Below are positions 33,021 to 42,902 of a stretch of DNA of 64,000 bases, piece by piece. The DNA comes from Tepidimonas taiwanensis (lineage in GTDB: Bacteria > Pseudomonadota > Gammaproteobacteria > Burkholderiales > Burkholderiaceae_C): the NCBI RefSeq assembly GCF_020162115.1, contig NZ_CP083911.1, positions 2,542,001 through 2,606,000 of the forward strand, given 5' to 3'. The position numbers were made by a program, and so were the translations under genes. A model generated the notes under the pieces. The model had not been told where the DNA came from. It did not search any database and was given only the letters and a program-made list of their open reading frames with translations. How positions within the stretch are numbered: position 1 is the stretch's first letter; each line of letters begins with the position of its first letter.

Positions 33021-34520
33021 TCAACCCAGCGCCTGCTGCACGACGGCGACGATGCGCTGTGCGCACGGTGCGATCAGCGCGGGCTGCGCGTAGCCGTAGC
33101 CGATCAGCAGGCCGCGCAGGTCCTGGCGCGCCAGTGCATAGGCCGACAGCGGGCGCACCGAGATGCCCTCGGCCGCCAGCGTCGCGGCGATCGCGCGGTC
33201 GTCGAGCGCCGGCGGCAGCCGCAGGCACAGGTGCAGGCCCTGTGCGGCACCGGTGATCTGCACGCCGGGCAACGACAGCACGGGGGCCAGCGCCTGCAGC
33301 AGCCGTGCGCGCCGCTCGGCATAGGTCTGGCGCGTGCGGCGCAGCGCGGTCGCGAAATGCCCCATCTCGATGAATTCCGCCAGCGCCGCCTGCAGCGGCA
33401 GCTGACCGGGGCGGTGCAGGTCATAGTGCGCCTGCCGGAAGGCTTCGATCCACGCGCGCGGCACGACCAGGTAGCCGAGTTTGACGCCCGGGTAGAGCAC
33501 CTTGGAAAACGTCCCCAGGTAGCACACGCGCCCGTCGTCGTCCAGGCCGGCCAGCGACGCGATCGGCGCGCTGTCGAAGCGGAATTCGCTGTCGTAGTCG
33601 TCCTCCAGCACCCAGGCGTTGGCCTCGGCGGCGCGGGCCAGCAGCGCGTGGCGCCGCGCCAGCGACATCACCGCGCCCGTGGGGTACTGGTGGGACGGGG
33701 TGACGTAGATCAGCCGCGGCGCCGGCGCCGACGCGGGCGGCGGGGCCCACCCCTCGTCGTCCACTGGCACCGGGTGCAGCCGCAACCCGCACGCGGTGAA
33801 GGCCTTGATCGCCCCCCAGTAGCCCGGGTCTTCCATCCAGACCGTGTCGCCGACGTCGGCCAGCAGCCGCGCGCACAACTCGAGTGACTGCTGCGTGCCG
33901 GTGGTGATGAGCACTTGCTCCGGCTCCAGCCGCACGTGGCGCGACACGCGCAGGTGGTCGGCCACCGCGCGGCGCAGCGGCCCGTAGCCGCCGGAGGTCG
34001 TGTAGTCCAGCATCTCCGGCCGCGCGGCGCGCCAGTGGCGGTTCTGCAGCCGCTGCCACAGCGCCACCGGAAACGCGCTGAAATCCGCCGCACCGGGGGT
34101 GAAGGGCTGGATCTCGAGGTCACGCGCGCTGTGGTGCTGCACGAGCCCCTGCCCGCGCGCCGACAGGCCAGGCAGGTGCGCGGCGTCCGCGCGCGGCGGC
34201 GGTCGCGTGCCCGCGCGCACGCGGGGCAGCTGATCGTGCACGTAGGTGCCGCTGCCCACGCGGCTGACGAGGTAGCCCTCGGCGCCGAGCTGCTCCAGCG
34301 CCGCCACCACCGTGTTGCGCGACAGCCGCAGGTCCTGCGCCAGCTCGCGGCTGGAGGGCAGCCGGTCGCCGGGCCCGAGCCGCCCGTCCAGCAGCGCGCG
34401 GCGCAGCGCCTCGTACAGGCGGCGGTTCAGCGGCAGCCCACTGCCCGGCCCGGCCGGCCCGTCCGGGCGGGACAGTTCGGTGAGCACATACTCGGCCAGC
34501 AGGGCGGCGGCTTGGGTCAT
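33021..34520 (-). CDS. MocR-family (GntR-aminotransferase) transcriptional regulator
   Basis: A 499-residue regulator. The N-terminal GntR winged helix (about 28-95: LYEALRRALLDGRLGPGDRLPSSRELAQDLRLSRNTVVAALEQL) is fused to a fold-type I aminotransferase domain (about 130-495) that binds PLP. The Schiff-base Lys is probably in YLGTFSKVLYPGVKLGYLV. GabR, PdxR and TauR are relatives; these sense GABA-, PLP- or taurine-type amines. Set between puuB and puuD, it probably controls the putrescine genes here in place of PuuR. Confidence 0.9.
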   Translation of the reverse strand: MTQAAALLAEYVLTELSRPDGPAGPGSGLPLNRRLYEALRRALLDGRLGPGDRLPSSRELAQDLRLSRNTVVAALEQLGAEGYLVSRVGSGTYVHDQLPRVRAGTRPPPRADAAHLPGLSARGQGLVQHHSARDLEIQPFTPGAADFSAFPVALWQRLQNRHWRAARPEMLDYTTSGGYGPLRRAVADHLRVSRHVRLEPEQVLITTGTQQSLELCARLLADVGDTVWMEDPGYWGAIKAFTACGLRLHPVPVDDEGWAPPPASAPAPRLIYVTPSHQYPTGAVMSLARRHALLARAAEANAWVLEDDYDSEFRFDSAPIASLAGLDDDGRVCYLGTFSKVLYPGVKLGYLVVPRAWIEAFRQAHYDLHRPGQLPLQAALAEFIEMGHFATALRRTRQTYAERRARLLQALAPVLSLPGVQITGAAQGLHLCLRLPPALDDRAIAATLAAEGISVRPLSAYALARQDLRGLLIGYGYAQPALIAPCAQRIVAVVQQALG

Positions 34521-34734
34521 CGGTCAGGTCGAGGCGGTCATCGCGCGCGGTGGTCCTGCCCTGCATTGTGCACGCCGGGGCGGGCTTGATCGGGCTTGCT
34601 TTGCGGCGTCGGCGGTGCCATCTTGCGCATCGAGGGTGCTACTCGCGGCGCATCGGATGGCGAGTCGTGGCGTTCGCGGTGGATCCCGAGCCGTGGCGCA
34701 AGTGGCACCGTGGCGCGGGGCCACTGCGGCCAGA

Positions 34735-34748
34735 ATGGTCTGGACCAT
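34735..34748 (+). promoter_or_regulatory. Candidate operator overlapping the puuD start
   Basis: ATGGTCTGGACCAT has perfect 6-bp inverted arms (ATGGTC/GACCAT) around TG. It overlaps the puuD initiation codon and lies between divergently read MocR and puuD genes. The shape resembles GntR-superfamily operators such as TGGTCTAGACCA. Assignment to the MocR protein is inference. Confidence 0.4.
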
Positions 34749-35562
34749 GGCAGCGCTTCTTTCGACCCCGCTCGTCTGGATGCCGGCGGACCACCGGCTG
34801 CTCGGCGATCACGGCCGCGCGATGCCGTTTCTGCTGCTCGGCGACAAGTACGCCCGCGCGGTGAAGGTCGGCGCGCAGGCGCAGCCGGTGATGTTTCCGC
34901 TCGCCGCCGCCGAGGATGTGCCGGCCCTGCTGGCGATGGTCGACGGCGTGGTGCTGACCGGGTCGCCCTCCAACGTGCACCCGCGCCATTTTGGCGAGGC
35001 GGTCGCCGATCCGACGCTGCCGCTGGACGAAGCGCGCGACGAAGTAACGCTCGCCGTGGTGCGCGCGGCGCTGGACAGCGGCGTGCCGCTGCTGGGCATC
35101 TGCCGCGGGTTTCAGGAGATCAACGTCGCGCTGGGCGGCAGTCTGCACCAGGCGGTGCACGCCCTGCCGGGGCACCTGGACCACCGCGAGCCGAAGGACG
35201 CCCCGATCGACGAACAGTACGCCCCGCGCCACGCGGTCACGCTGCAGCCGGGCAGCCTGCTGCACCGGCTCGCTGAGGGTGCGCCGGTCGTGCGCGTGAA
35301 CTCGCTGCACGGCCAGGGCATCAAGCGGCTGGGGCAGGGGTTGCGCCCGGTCGCGCACGCCCCGGACGGCCTCATCGAGGCGGTGGAGTTCGAGGACGCG
35401 CGCGCGTTCGCGCTCGCGGTGCAGTGGCACCCAGAGTGGCGCTGCTGGGATGACCCCCTCTCGACGGCGATTTTCCGTGCCTTTGGCGAAGCGATCCGTC
35501 AGCGCCGCGCGCGGCGCGCGGCCGACGCCCGTGCCTTCGCCGCGGCGCCAGAATGTCCCTGA
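34747..35562 (+). CDS. puuD: Gamma-glutamyl-GABA hydrolase (class I glutamine amidotransferase-like)
   Basis: A 271-residue peptidase C26-type enzyme that releases GABA and glutamate from gamma-glutamyl-GABA, the last step of the Puu pathway. Triad elements are visible: nucleophile Cys in LLGICRGFQEINVALGGSLHQ, and His/Glu in LAVQWHPEW. VDGVVLTGSPSNVHP is the oxyanion region. The ATG used gives MAALLSTPLVW; another ATG four codons upstream is possible. It is first in the plus-strand puuD-puuA-spuC-pot run. Confidence 0.92.
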   Translation: MAALLSTPLVWMPADHRLLGDHGRAMPFLLLGDKYARAVKVGAQAQPVMFPLAAAEDVPALLAMVDGVVLTGSPSNVHPRHFGEAVADPTLPLDEARDEVTLAVVRAALDSGVPLLGICRGFQEINVALGGSLHQAVHALPGHLDHREPKDAPIDEQYAPRHAVTLQPGSLLHRLAEGAPVVRVNSLHGQGIKRLGQGLRPVAHAPDGLIEAVEFEDARAFALAVQWHPEWRCWDDPLSTAIFRAFGEAIRQRRARRAADARAFAAAPECP

Positions 35563-35685
35563 GTGGGCACGGCCCTGTCCGGCGGGGCCGGCGAGCCCGT
35601 TCGCGGCCACAATGACCGGACGCGCGCCACCGTGGTCGGGCCACCGCCCGGCGGTGGTTCCCCGACAGGGACAAGGAGACACCCG

Positions 35686-37056
35686 ATGAGCAGTTCCAAA
35701 CACCTCAAATCGTTCAACGATCTCGAACAATGGCTCAACGAGCGCCGCGTCACCGAGGTCGAGTGCCTGGTGCCCGACCTGACCGGCGTGGCACGCGGCA
35801 AGATCCTGCCGCGCGAAAAGTTCACCGAAGACCGCGGCATGCGATTGCCCGCCTCGGTGGTGGCGATGAGCGTGACAGGGGAGCAACCCAGCAGCGGCCC
35901 ATACTACGACGTCATCGACCCCACGGAGCGGGACATGCAACTGCGTCCCGACCCGGCCACGGCACGCATCGTGCCCTGGGTCAGTGACCCCACGGCGCAG
36001 GTGATCCACGACTGCTTCGACCACAGCGGCAAGCTCATCCCGTACGCGCCGCGCAGCGTACTGCGCCACGTTTGCGAGCTTTACGACGGCCTCGGGCTGC
36101 AGCCGGTGGTGGCGCCGGAGCTGGAGTTCTACCTCACCGCGCGCAACACCGACCCCAACACGCTGCTGCACCCGCCGATCGGGCGCAGCGGCCGCGCCGA
36201 GACTTCGCGCCAGGCGTACTCGATCGACGCCGTCAACGAGTTCGACCCGCTGTTCGAGGAGATCTACGACTGCTGCGACAAGATGGAGCTCAACGTGGAC
36301 ACGCTGATCCACGAGGTGGGCGCGGGGCAGATGGAGATCAACTTTTTCCATGCGCACCCGCTGGAGCTGGCCGACGAGGTGTTTCTGTTCAAGCGCACCG
36401 TGCGCGAAGTGGCGCTGCGCCACGACATGTACGCCACCTTCATGGCCAAGCCCATCGCCGGTGAGCCGGGCAGCGCGATGCACATCCACCAAAGCCTCGT
36501 CGACAAGGCCACCGGCCGCAACGTCTTCAGTAACGAGGATGGCAGCCCCTCCGACATGTTCTACCACTACATCGGCGGGCTGCAGCGCTACATCCCGGCC
36601 GCGATGGCGCTGGTGGCCCCGTACGTCAACAGCTACCGGCGCCTGGCGCGCCACACCGCCGCGCCGATCAACATCGAGTGGGGGCACGACAACCGCACCG
36701 TGGGCATCCGCTCGCCGATCGCGCCGCCGCAGGCGCGCCGGCTGGAAAACCGCGTCATCGGCGCGGACGCGAACCCCTATATCGCGATGGCGATGACGCT
36801 GGCCTGTGGGTACCTCGGCATCGTCAACAAGATCAAGCCCAAGCCCGAGATGCGCGGCGACGCGTACCTGTCGCCCTATGCGCTGCCGCGCAGCCTCGGT
36901 GAGGCGCTGGACTGGCTGCGCCGCGAGCCCGACCTGCACCACGTGCTGGGCGAGGAGTTCATCACGATCTACACCGAGATCAAGGAACTCGAGTTCGAGG
37001 AGTTCATGAAAGTGATCTCGCCTTGGGAGCGCGAGCACCTGCTGCTGCACGTCTGA
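35686..37056 (+). CDS. puuA: Gamma-glutamylputrescine synthetase (glutamine synthetase family)
   Basis: A 456-residue GS-fold enzyme ligating glutamate to putrescine with ATP. Visible: EVECLVPDLTGVARGKILP (N-terminal beta-grasp), VVAPELEFYLTARNTDPN (metal Glu), GAGQMEINFFHAHPLELADEV, FMAKPIAGEPGSAMHIHQSL (ATP/metal His) and NRTVGIRSP. The ATG follows ACAAGGAGACACCCG. Among GS-like proteins, the gene context decides for PuuA rather than GlnA or an amine-specific GlnA3-type ligase. A GC hairpin (CCACCGC/GCGGTGG, 35641-35657) precedes it. Confidence 0.9.
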   Translation: MSSSKHLKSFNDLEQWLNERRVTEVECLVPDLTGVARGKILPREKFTEDRGMRLPASVVAMSVTGEQPSSGPYYDVIDPTERDMQLRPDPATARIVPWVSDPTAQVIHDCFDHSGKLIPYAPRSVLRHVCELYDGLGLQPVVAPELEFYLTARNTDPNTLLHPPIGRSGRAETSRQAYSIDAVNEFDPLFEEIYDCCDKMELNVDTLIHEVGAGQMEINFFHAHPLELADEVFLFKRTVREVALRHDMYATFMAKPIAGEPGSAMHIHQSLVDKATGRNVFSNEDGSPSDMFYHYIGGLQRYIPAAMALVAPYVNSYRRLARHTAAPINIEWGHDNRTVGIRSPIAPPQARRLENRVIGADANPYIAMAMTLACGYLGIVNKIKPKPEMRGDAYLSPYALPRSLGEALDWLRREPDLHHVLGEEFITIYTEIKELEFEEFMKVISPWEREHLLLHV

Positions 37057-37103
37057 CGCGCTTGCGCCCTTTTGCCGCTTCCCACCGACCTGGAGACCCG
37101 CCG

Positions 37104-38531
37104 ATGAACGCTCCCACCGACCGCCTGGCGCCGCCGTCTTCCGCCCGCGCGCTGCAGGCGCTGGACAGCGCGCACTTCCTGCACCCCTTCACCGACCACC
37201 AGGCGCTCGCGGCCAAGGGGGCGCGCGTCATCACGCACGCGGAGGGCATCTGGATCTGGGACGCCGACGGCCACCGCATCCTGGACGGCATGAGCGGGCT
37301 GTGGTGCGTCAACGCCGGCTATGGCCGGCGCGAACTCGCCGACGCCGCACACCGGCAGATGCTGACGCTGCCGTTTTACAACACGTTCTTCCAGACCACG
37401 ACCGAGCCGCCGGTGCGGCTGGCCGCGCGCCTGAGCGAGCTCGCCCCGCCGGTGGACGGGCGGCGCTTCACGCACGTGTTCTTCACCAGCAGCGGTTCGG
37501 AGGCCAACGACACCAACGTGCGCCTGGTGCGCCGCTACTGGGACCTGATGGGGCAGCCGCAGCGCAAGGTCATCATCAGCCGCTGGAACGCCTACCACGG
37601 CTCGACGGTCGCCGCCGCGTCGCTCGGCGGCATGCGCGCGATGCACGAGCAGGGCGACCTGCCGATCCCGGGCATCGAGCACATCCAGCAGCCGTACTAC
37701 TGGGACCTGCGCGAGTCCGGCGAGACGCCCGAGGCGTTCGGGGTCCGCGCCGCGCGCTGGCTGGAGGAAAAGATCCTGGAAATCGGCCCGGAGAAGGTGG
37801 CCGCCTTCATCGCCGAGCCGGTGCAGGGTGCTGGCGGGGTCATCATCCCACCCGCTACCTACTGGCCCGAAATCCAGCGCATCGTGGACCGCTACGGCAT
37901 TCTGCTGATCTCGGACGAGGTCATCTGCGCCTTCGGCCGGCTGGGGCACTGGTTCGCCTACGAAAAGTTCGGCATCAAGCCGGACCTGGTGACGTTTGCG
38001 AAGGCGGTGACCAGCGGCTATGTGCCGCTCGGCGGGGTGCTGGTCAATGAGCGCGTCGCGCAGGTGCTGTGCGCCGGGGGCGAGTTCACGCACGGTTACA
38101 CCTACAGCGGCCACCCGGTGGCGTGCGCGGTGGCGCTGGCGAATCTCGAACTGATGGAGCGCGAAGCGCTGCCGCAGCGCGTGCGCGAGGACACCGCCCC
38201 CTATCTGGCGCAGCGCTTTGCCGCGCTGGCCGACCACCCGCTGGTGGGCGTGGCCGAGACCTGCGGCATGGTCGCGGGCCTCATTTTGGTGCGCGACAAG
38301 GCCACTTTGGGGCGCTTCCCCGAAGAATGGGCGGTGGGCATGACCTGTCGCGCGCACTGTTTCGACACCGGCGTCGTGATGCGCGCGGTCGGGGACCGCA
38401 TGATCATCGCGCCGCCGCTGATCATGACGCGCGCCGACATCGACACGATGATCGACCTGATCTGGCGCGCGCTGGACGCGACGTTGGCGGATTTGCAACG
38501 CCAAGGCCGATGGGCGCCGGCCGTGTCCTAG
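37104..38531 (+). CDS. spuC: Putrescine/polyamine-pyruvate aminotransferase (class III)
   Basis: A 475-residue PLP enzyme. Landmarks: FTDHQALAAKGARVITHAEGIWIWDADGHRILDGMSGLWCVNAGYGR, FFTSSGSEANDTNVRLVRRYW (phosphate site), RWNAYHGSTVAAASLGG, LLISDEVICAFGR (Asp) and DLVTFAKAVTSGYVPLGG (Lys). It closely follows the SpuC/omega-amino-acid transaminase pattern and would deaminate putrescine directly to 4-aminobutanal with pyruvate as acceptor, parallel to PuuA-PuuB. It starts 47 bases after puuA, so both routes share a transcript. Confidence 0.9.
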   Translation: MNAPTDRLAPPSSARALQALDSAHFLHPFTDHQALAAKGARVITHAEGIWIWDADGHRILDGMSGLWCVNAGYGRRELADAAHRQMLTLPFYNTFFQTTTEPPVRLAARLSELAPPVDGRRFTHVFFTSSGSEANDTNVRLVRRYWDLMGQPQRKVIISRWNAYHGSTVAAASLGGMRAMHEQGDLPIPGIEHIQQPYYWDLRESGETPEAFGVRAARWLEEKILEIGPEKVAAFIAEPVQGAGGVIIPPATYWPEIQRIVDRYGILLISDEVICAFGRLGHWFAYEKFGIKPDLVTFAKAVTSGYVPLGGVLVNERVAQVLCAGGEFTHGYTYSGHPVACAVALANLELMEREALPQRVREDTAPYLAQRFAALADHPLVGVAETCGMVAGLILVRDKATLGRFPEEWAVGMTCRAHCFDTGVVMRAVGDRMIIAPPLIMTRADIDTMIDLIWRALDATLADLQRQGRWAPAVS

Positions 38532-38641
38532 AATCCGGCGCTAGAGCATGTGGGGGCGTCGTGGTGGGCCTCGTCCGCACCGGCCTGATCATTGCTTGGC
38601 AATGGTTTGTGTGGCATCAACTTTCCGTTAGGAGTGTGGAC

Positions 38642-39817
38642 ATGAAGATGCGTCTGTTGGCCCTGGCGCTCAGCGCGGCGTTCGTTGCCGCCTGCGGCAA
38701 GAAGGAAGAACCCGTCGCCCAGCCGGCCCCGGCACCCGCCCCCGCCGTCGCCCAGGCCCCGGCCCAGCCGGCCGGCCCGGTGCTGGATGACGAGAAGGTC
38801 CTCAACATCTACAACTGGCCCGACTACATCCCCGAGGGCATGCTGGAGGCCTTCGAGAAGGAAACCGGCATCAAGGTCAATTACGACACCTTCGAGACCA
38901 ACGAAGCGCTGCACGCCAAGCTGGTTGCCGGCAACACCGGCTACGACATCGTCGTGCCGGGCAGCGTGTTCGCCAAGCCGCAGATCGAGGCCGGGCTCTT
39001 CCAGCCGCTCGACAAGTCCAAGATCCCCAACTACGGTAACCTCGACGCTGGCGTCATGAAGGTGCTCGAGCGCGTCGACCCGGGCAACCAGTACCTGGTG
39101 CCGTGGGCGTGGAGCTTCACCACCGTCGGCATCAACAAGACCAAGGTCGAAAAGGCGCTGGGCGGCATGCCGATGCCCGAAAACGCCTGGGACTTGGTGT
39201 TCGACCCCAAATACACCGCAAAGCTCAAGTCCTGCGGCATCGCCTACCTCGACTCGCCCTCCGAAATCATCCCGGTGGCGCTGCACTACATCGGCAAGGA
39301 CGCGTACTCCAACGACCCGGCCGACTACAAGGCGGCGGTCGACATGCTGATGAAGGTGCGCAAGGACATCCGCATCTTCAGCTCGACGATGATCGACGAC
39401 GTCGCCAGCGGCAAGGCCTGCGCCGTGATCGGCTGGGCCGGTGACATCAACATCGCCGCCGCGCGCGCCGCCGAGACCGGCTCCAAGGACGAGATCGTCG
39501 CGCTGTTGCCCTCCACCGGGGCGCTGGCGTTCTTCGACACGATGGCGATCCTGAAGGACGCCAAGCATCCGAACAACGCGCACGCGTTCATCAACTTCTA
39601 CCTGAAGGCCGAGAACGCCGCCGCGATGGCCAACGAGATGGGGTACAACACCGGCAATACCCAGGGACGCGACCAGATGAAGCCGGAAGTGGTCAACAAT
39701 CCCTCGATCTTCCCGCCGGCCGACTACATGCCCAAGCTGATCCAGCCCAGCAGCTACACCAACGAGGCGCGCGAGGCGATGGCATCGGCCTACAACGCGT
39801 TCAAGCGCGGCAAGTGA
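38642..39817 (+). CDS. potF: Polyamine ABC transporter substrate-binding lipoprotein (PotF/SpuD-like)
   Basis: A 391-residue periplasmic binding protein with a lipoprotein signal peptide (LALALSAAFVAAC, lipobox VAAC) and a Pro/Ala-rich tether (about 22-45). The mature part starts VLNIYNWPDYIPEGMLEAFEKETGIKVNYDTFETNE, the PotD/PotF/SpuD hallmark, with IVVPGSVFAKPQIEAGLFQPLDKSKIPNYGNLD and AVIGWAGDINIA downstream. A strong RBS (TTAGGAGTGTGGAC) precedes the ATG. A large stem-loop terminator separates it from the transporter ATPase gene, so it is likely made in excess over the membrane parts. Confidence 0.94.
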   Translation: MKMRLLALALSAAFVAACGKKEEPVAQPAPAPAPAVAQAPAQPAGPVLDDEKVLNIYNWPDYIPEGMLEAFEKETGIKVNYDTFETNEALHAKLVAGNTGYDIVVPGSVFAKPQIEAGLFQPLDKSKIPNYGNLDAGVMKVLERVDPGNQYLVPWAWSFTTVGINKTKVEKALGGMPMPENAWDLVFDPKYTAKLKSCGIAYLDSPSEIIPVALHYIGKDAYSNDPADYKAAVDMLMKVRKDIRIFSSTMIDDVASGKACAVIGWAGDINIAAARAAETGSKDEIVALLPSTGALAFFDTMAILKDAKHPNNAHAFINFYLKAENAAAMANEMGYNTGNTQGRDQMKPEVVNNPSIFPPADYMPKLIQPSSYTNEAREAMASAYNAFKRGK

Positions 39818-39852
39818 CGCCGGGCGGTGTCCCGTCACACCGCGCGTGAACC

Positions 39853-39902
39853 CGGGCTGTTCGTACCCCCCGTATGAACAGCCCGTTTTGTTTGACTTTT
39901 TT
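39853..39902 (+). terminator. Strong stem-loop terminator between potF and potG
   Basis: A 14-bp stem (39853-39866 with 39872-39885, one G-T pair) closed by a CCCCC loop, followed by TTTTGTTTGACTTTTTT. It sits 36 bases after the binding-protein gene and before the ATPase gene. It would act as a full or partial terminator. Confidence 0.9.
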
Positions 39903-39945
39903 CCAACCGTCGGCCGCTGTCCGACCCGCTGGAGTGTGAACCGTC

Positions 39946-41061
<1,116 letters not shown>

Positions 41062-41085
41062 CGCCGCCACCCCGGGAGACCCGCC

Positions 41086-42009
41086 ATGTCCCGCTCGTCC
41101 GCCCCGTCGCTGCTGACCATGCCCGGCCGGCGCTTCGTCATCGCCGTGCCGTTTGCGTGGCTGACGGTGTTTTTCTTCCTGCCGTTCCTGATCCTGCTCT
41201 ACATCAGCTTCGTCGACATGGGCGACGGCATCGACCCGTTCCAGCCGCTGTGGGATGCGGCCTCGGGTGTGCTGCGGCTCAAGTACGAAAACTACTGGAC
41301 CATCTTCAAGGCCGAGTGGGACGGGCCGCTGTTCCAGACGCTGTACGTCGAGGCCTACGTGCGCTCGCTGCTGTACGCGGCGATCACGGCGACGCTGTGC
41401 CTGCTGATCGGGTATCCGTTTGCGTACTTCATCGCGCGCAGCGCCCCGGCCGTGCGCCCCGCGTTGCTGCTGCTGGTGATGCTGCCGTTCTGGACGTCCT
41501 TCCTGCTGCGCGTGTACGCGTGGAAGGGGATTCTCGCCGATGCGGGGATACTGAACCGCCTGTTGATGGCGGTCGGGGTGATCGACGAGCCGCTGCACCT
41601 GCTCTACACCAACGTCTCGATGTTGGTGGGCATGACCTACGTGTACCTGCCGTTCATGGTGCTGCCGCTGTACGCCAACCTGGTCAAGCTCGACTGGCGG
41701 CTGCTGGAGGCCGCGTACGACCTCGGCGCCACGCCGTGGCGCGCGTTCTGGCTGGTGACGGTGCCGCTGTCCAAGGCGGGCATCATCGCCGGCTTCATGC
41801 TCGTCTTCATCCCGTCGGTGGGCGAGTTCGTCATCCCGTCGCTGTTGGGCGGCCCGGAGAACCTCATGATCGGCCGCGTCGTCTGGGACGAGATGTTCAC
41901 CGCCAACAACTGGCCGCGCGCGGCGGCGCTGGCGGTCGTCATGATCGGCCTGATCGTCGTGCCGCTGGCGATCTACTACCGCTACAGCGGCGAGCGCGCG
42001 GCGCGCTGA
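41086..42009 (+). CDS. potH: Polyamine ABC transporter permease PotH
   Basis: A 307-residue inner-membrane permease with about six helices and the binding-protein-dependent transport EAA loop AYDLGATPWRAFWLVTVPLSKAGIIAGFML. N-terminal WLTVFFFLPFLILLYISFVDMGDGIDPF is typical of PotB/PotH. It pairs with PotI and is energised by PotG. The gene is followed 16 bases later by potI. Confidence 0.94.
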   Translation: MSRSSAPSLLTMPGRRFVIAVPFAWLTVFFFLPFLILLYISFVDMGDGIDPFQPLWDAASGVLRLKYENYWTIFKAEWDGPLFQTLYVEAYVRSLLYAAITATLCLLIGYPFAYFIARSAPAVRPALLLLVMLPFWTSFLLRVYAWKGILADAGILNRLLMAVGVIDEPLHLLYTNVSMLVGMTYVYLPFMVLPLYANLVKLDWRLLEAAYDLGATPWRAFWLVTVPLSKAGIIAGFMLVFIPSVGEFVIPSLLGGPENLMIGRVVWDEMFTANNWPRAAALAVVMIGLIVVPLAIYYRYSGERAAR

Positions 42010-42025
42010 CCGGGAGGGCACACCG

Positions 42026-42865
42026 ATGAAGTCACTGCTGGCCCGTCACCTCGGCAAGGCCTGGATGCTGCTCGTGTACGCGTTCTTGTACGCGCCGCTG
42101 CTGTTCATGATCGTCTTTTCGTTCAACAGCACGCGCCAGGACGCGGTGTTCACCGGCTTTTCGCTGCGCTGGTACGAGGCGCTGCTGGCCGACACCAAGA
42201 TCGTCAACGGCTTTTTCGTCTCGCTGAAAGTGGCGCTGACCACCGGCCTGCTGTCGGCCGTGCTCGGCACCTTTGCCGCCTTCGTGCTGGTGCGCTACCG
42301 GCGCTTCTGGGGGCGCACGGTCTTTTCCGGCATGGTCAACGCGCCGCTCGTGATGCCCGAGGTCATCATCGGCCTGTCGCTGCTGCTGCTGATGGTGGGG
42401 GCGCAAAACGTCTTTGGCTGGCCCGAGCGCGGCATGCTCACCATCATCCTCGGCCACACGCTGATGGGCATGGCCTACGCGATGGTCGTCGTGCAGTCGC
42501 GCCTGTTGGAGATGGACCGCCGCATCGAGGAGGCGGCGATGGACCTCGGCGCGCGCCCGCACCAGGTGTTCTTCCTCGTGACGCTGCCCAACATTGCGCA
42601 GGCGGTGCTGGCCGCGTTTCTACTGTCGTTCACGCTGTCGTTCGACGACGTCGTGATCTCGGAATTCCTCTCCGGTCCCGGCGTCAACACCCTGCCGCAG
42701 GTGATTTTCGGTTACGCGCGCCGCGGGATCAACCCGACGATCTACGCCGCGGCCACGATCCTGATCGTCGTCGTGACCACGGTCATCGTCAGCTACGCCG
42801 TGTGGGTGGCGCGTAGCACCCGGCGGCGCGAGCGCGAAATCGCCGCTGCGCTGCGGCAGGGGTGA
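42026..42865 (+). CDS. potI: Polyamine ABC transporter permease PotI
   Basis: A 279-residue permease with six membrane segments. EAA loop: AAMDLGARPHQVFFLVTLPNIAQAVLAAFLLSFTLSFDDVVIS, which includes the SFDDVVISEFLSGPG motif characteristic of PotC/PotI. MIVFSFNSTRQDAVFTGFSLRWYEALL is the family N-terminal region. It is last of the pot genes. A convergent AAA ATPase gene ends 37 bases downstream. Confidence 0.94.
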   Translation: MKSLLARHLGKAWMLLVYAFLYAPLLFMIVFSFNSTRQDAVFTGFSLRWYEALLADTKIVNGFFVSLKVALTTGLLSAVLGTFAAFVLVRYRRFWGRTVFSGMVNAPLVMPEVIIGLSLLLLMVGAQNVFGWPERGMLTIILGHTLMGMAYAMVVVQSRLLEMDRRIEEAAMDLGARPHQVFFLVTLPNIAQAVLAAFLLSFTLSFDDVVISEFLSGPGVNTLPQVIFGYARRGINPTIYAAATILIVVVTTVIVSYAVWVARSTRRREREIAAALRQG

Positions 42866-42902
42866 GGGGAGGTGCTGCGGCCGCGGTAACGCGATACGCG
42901 CC

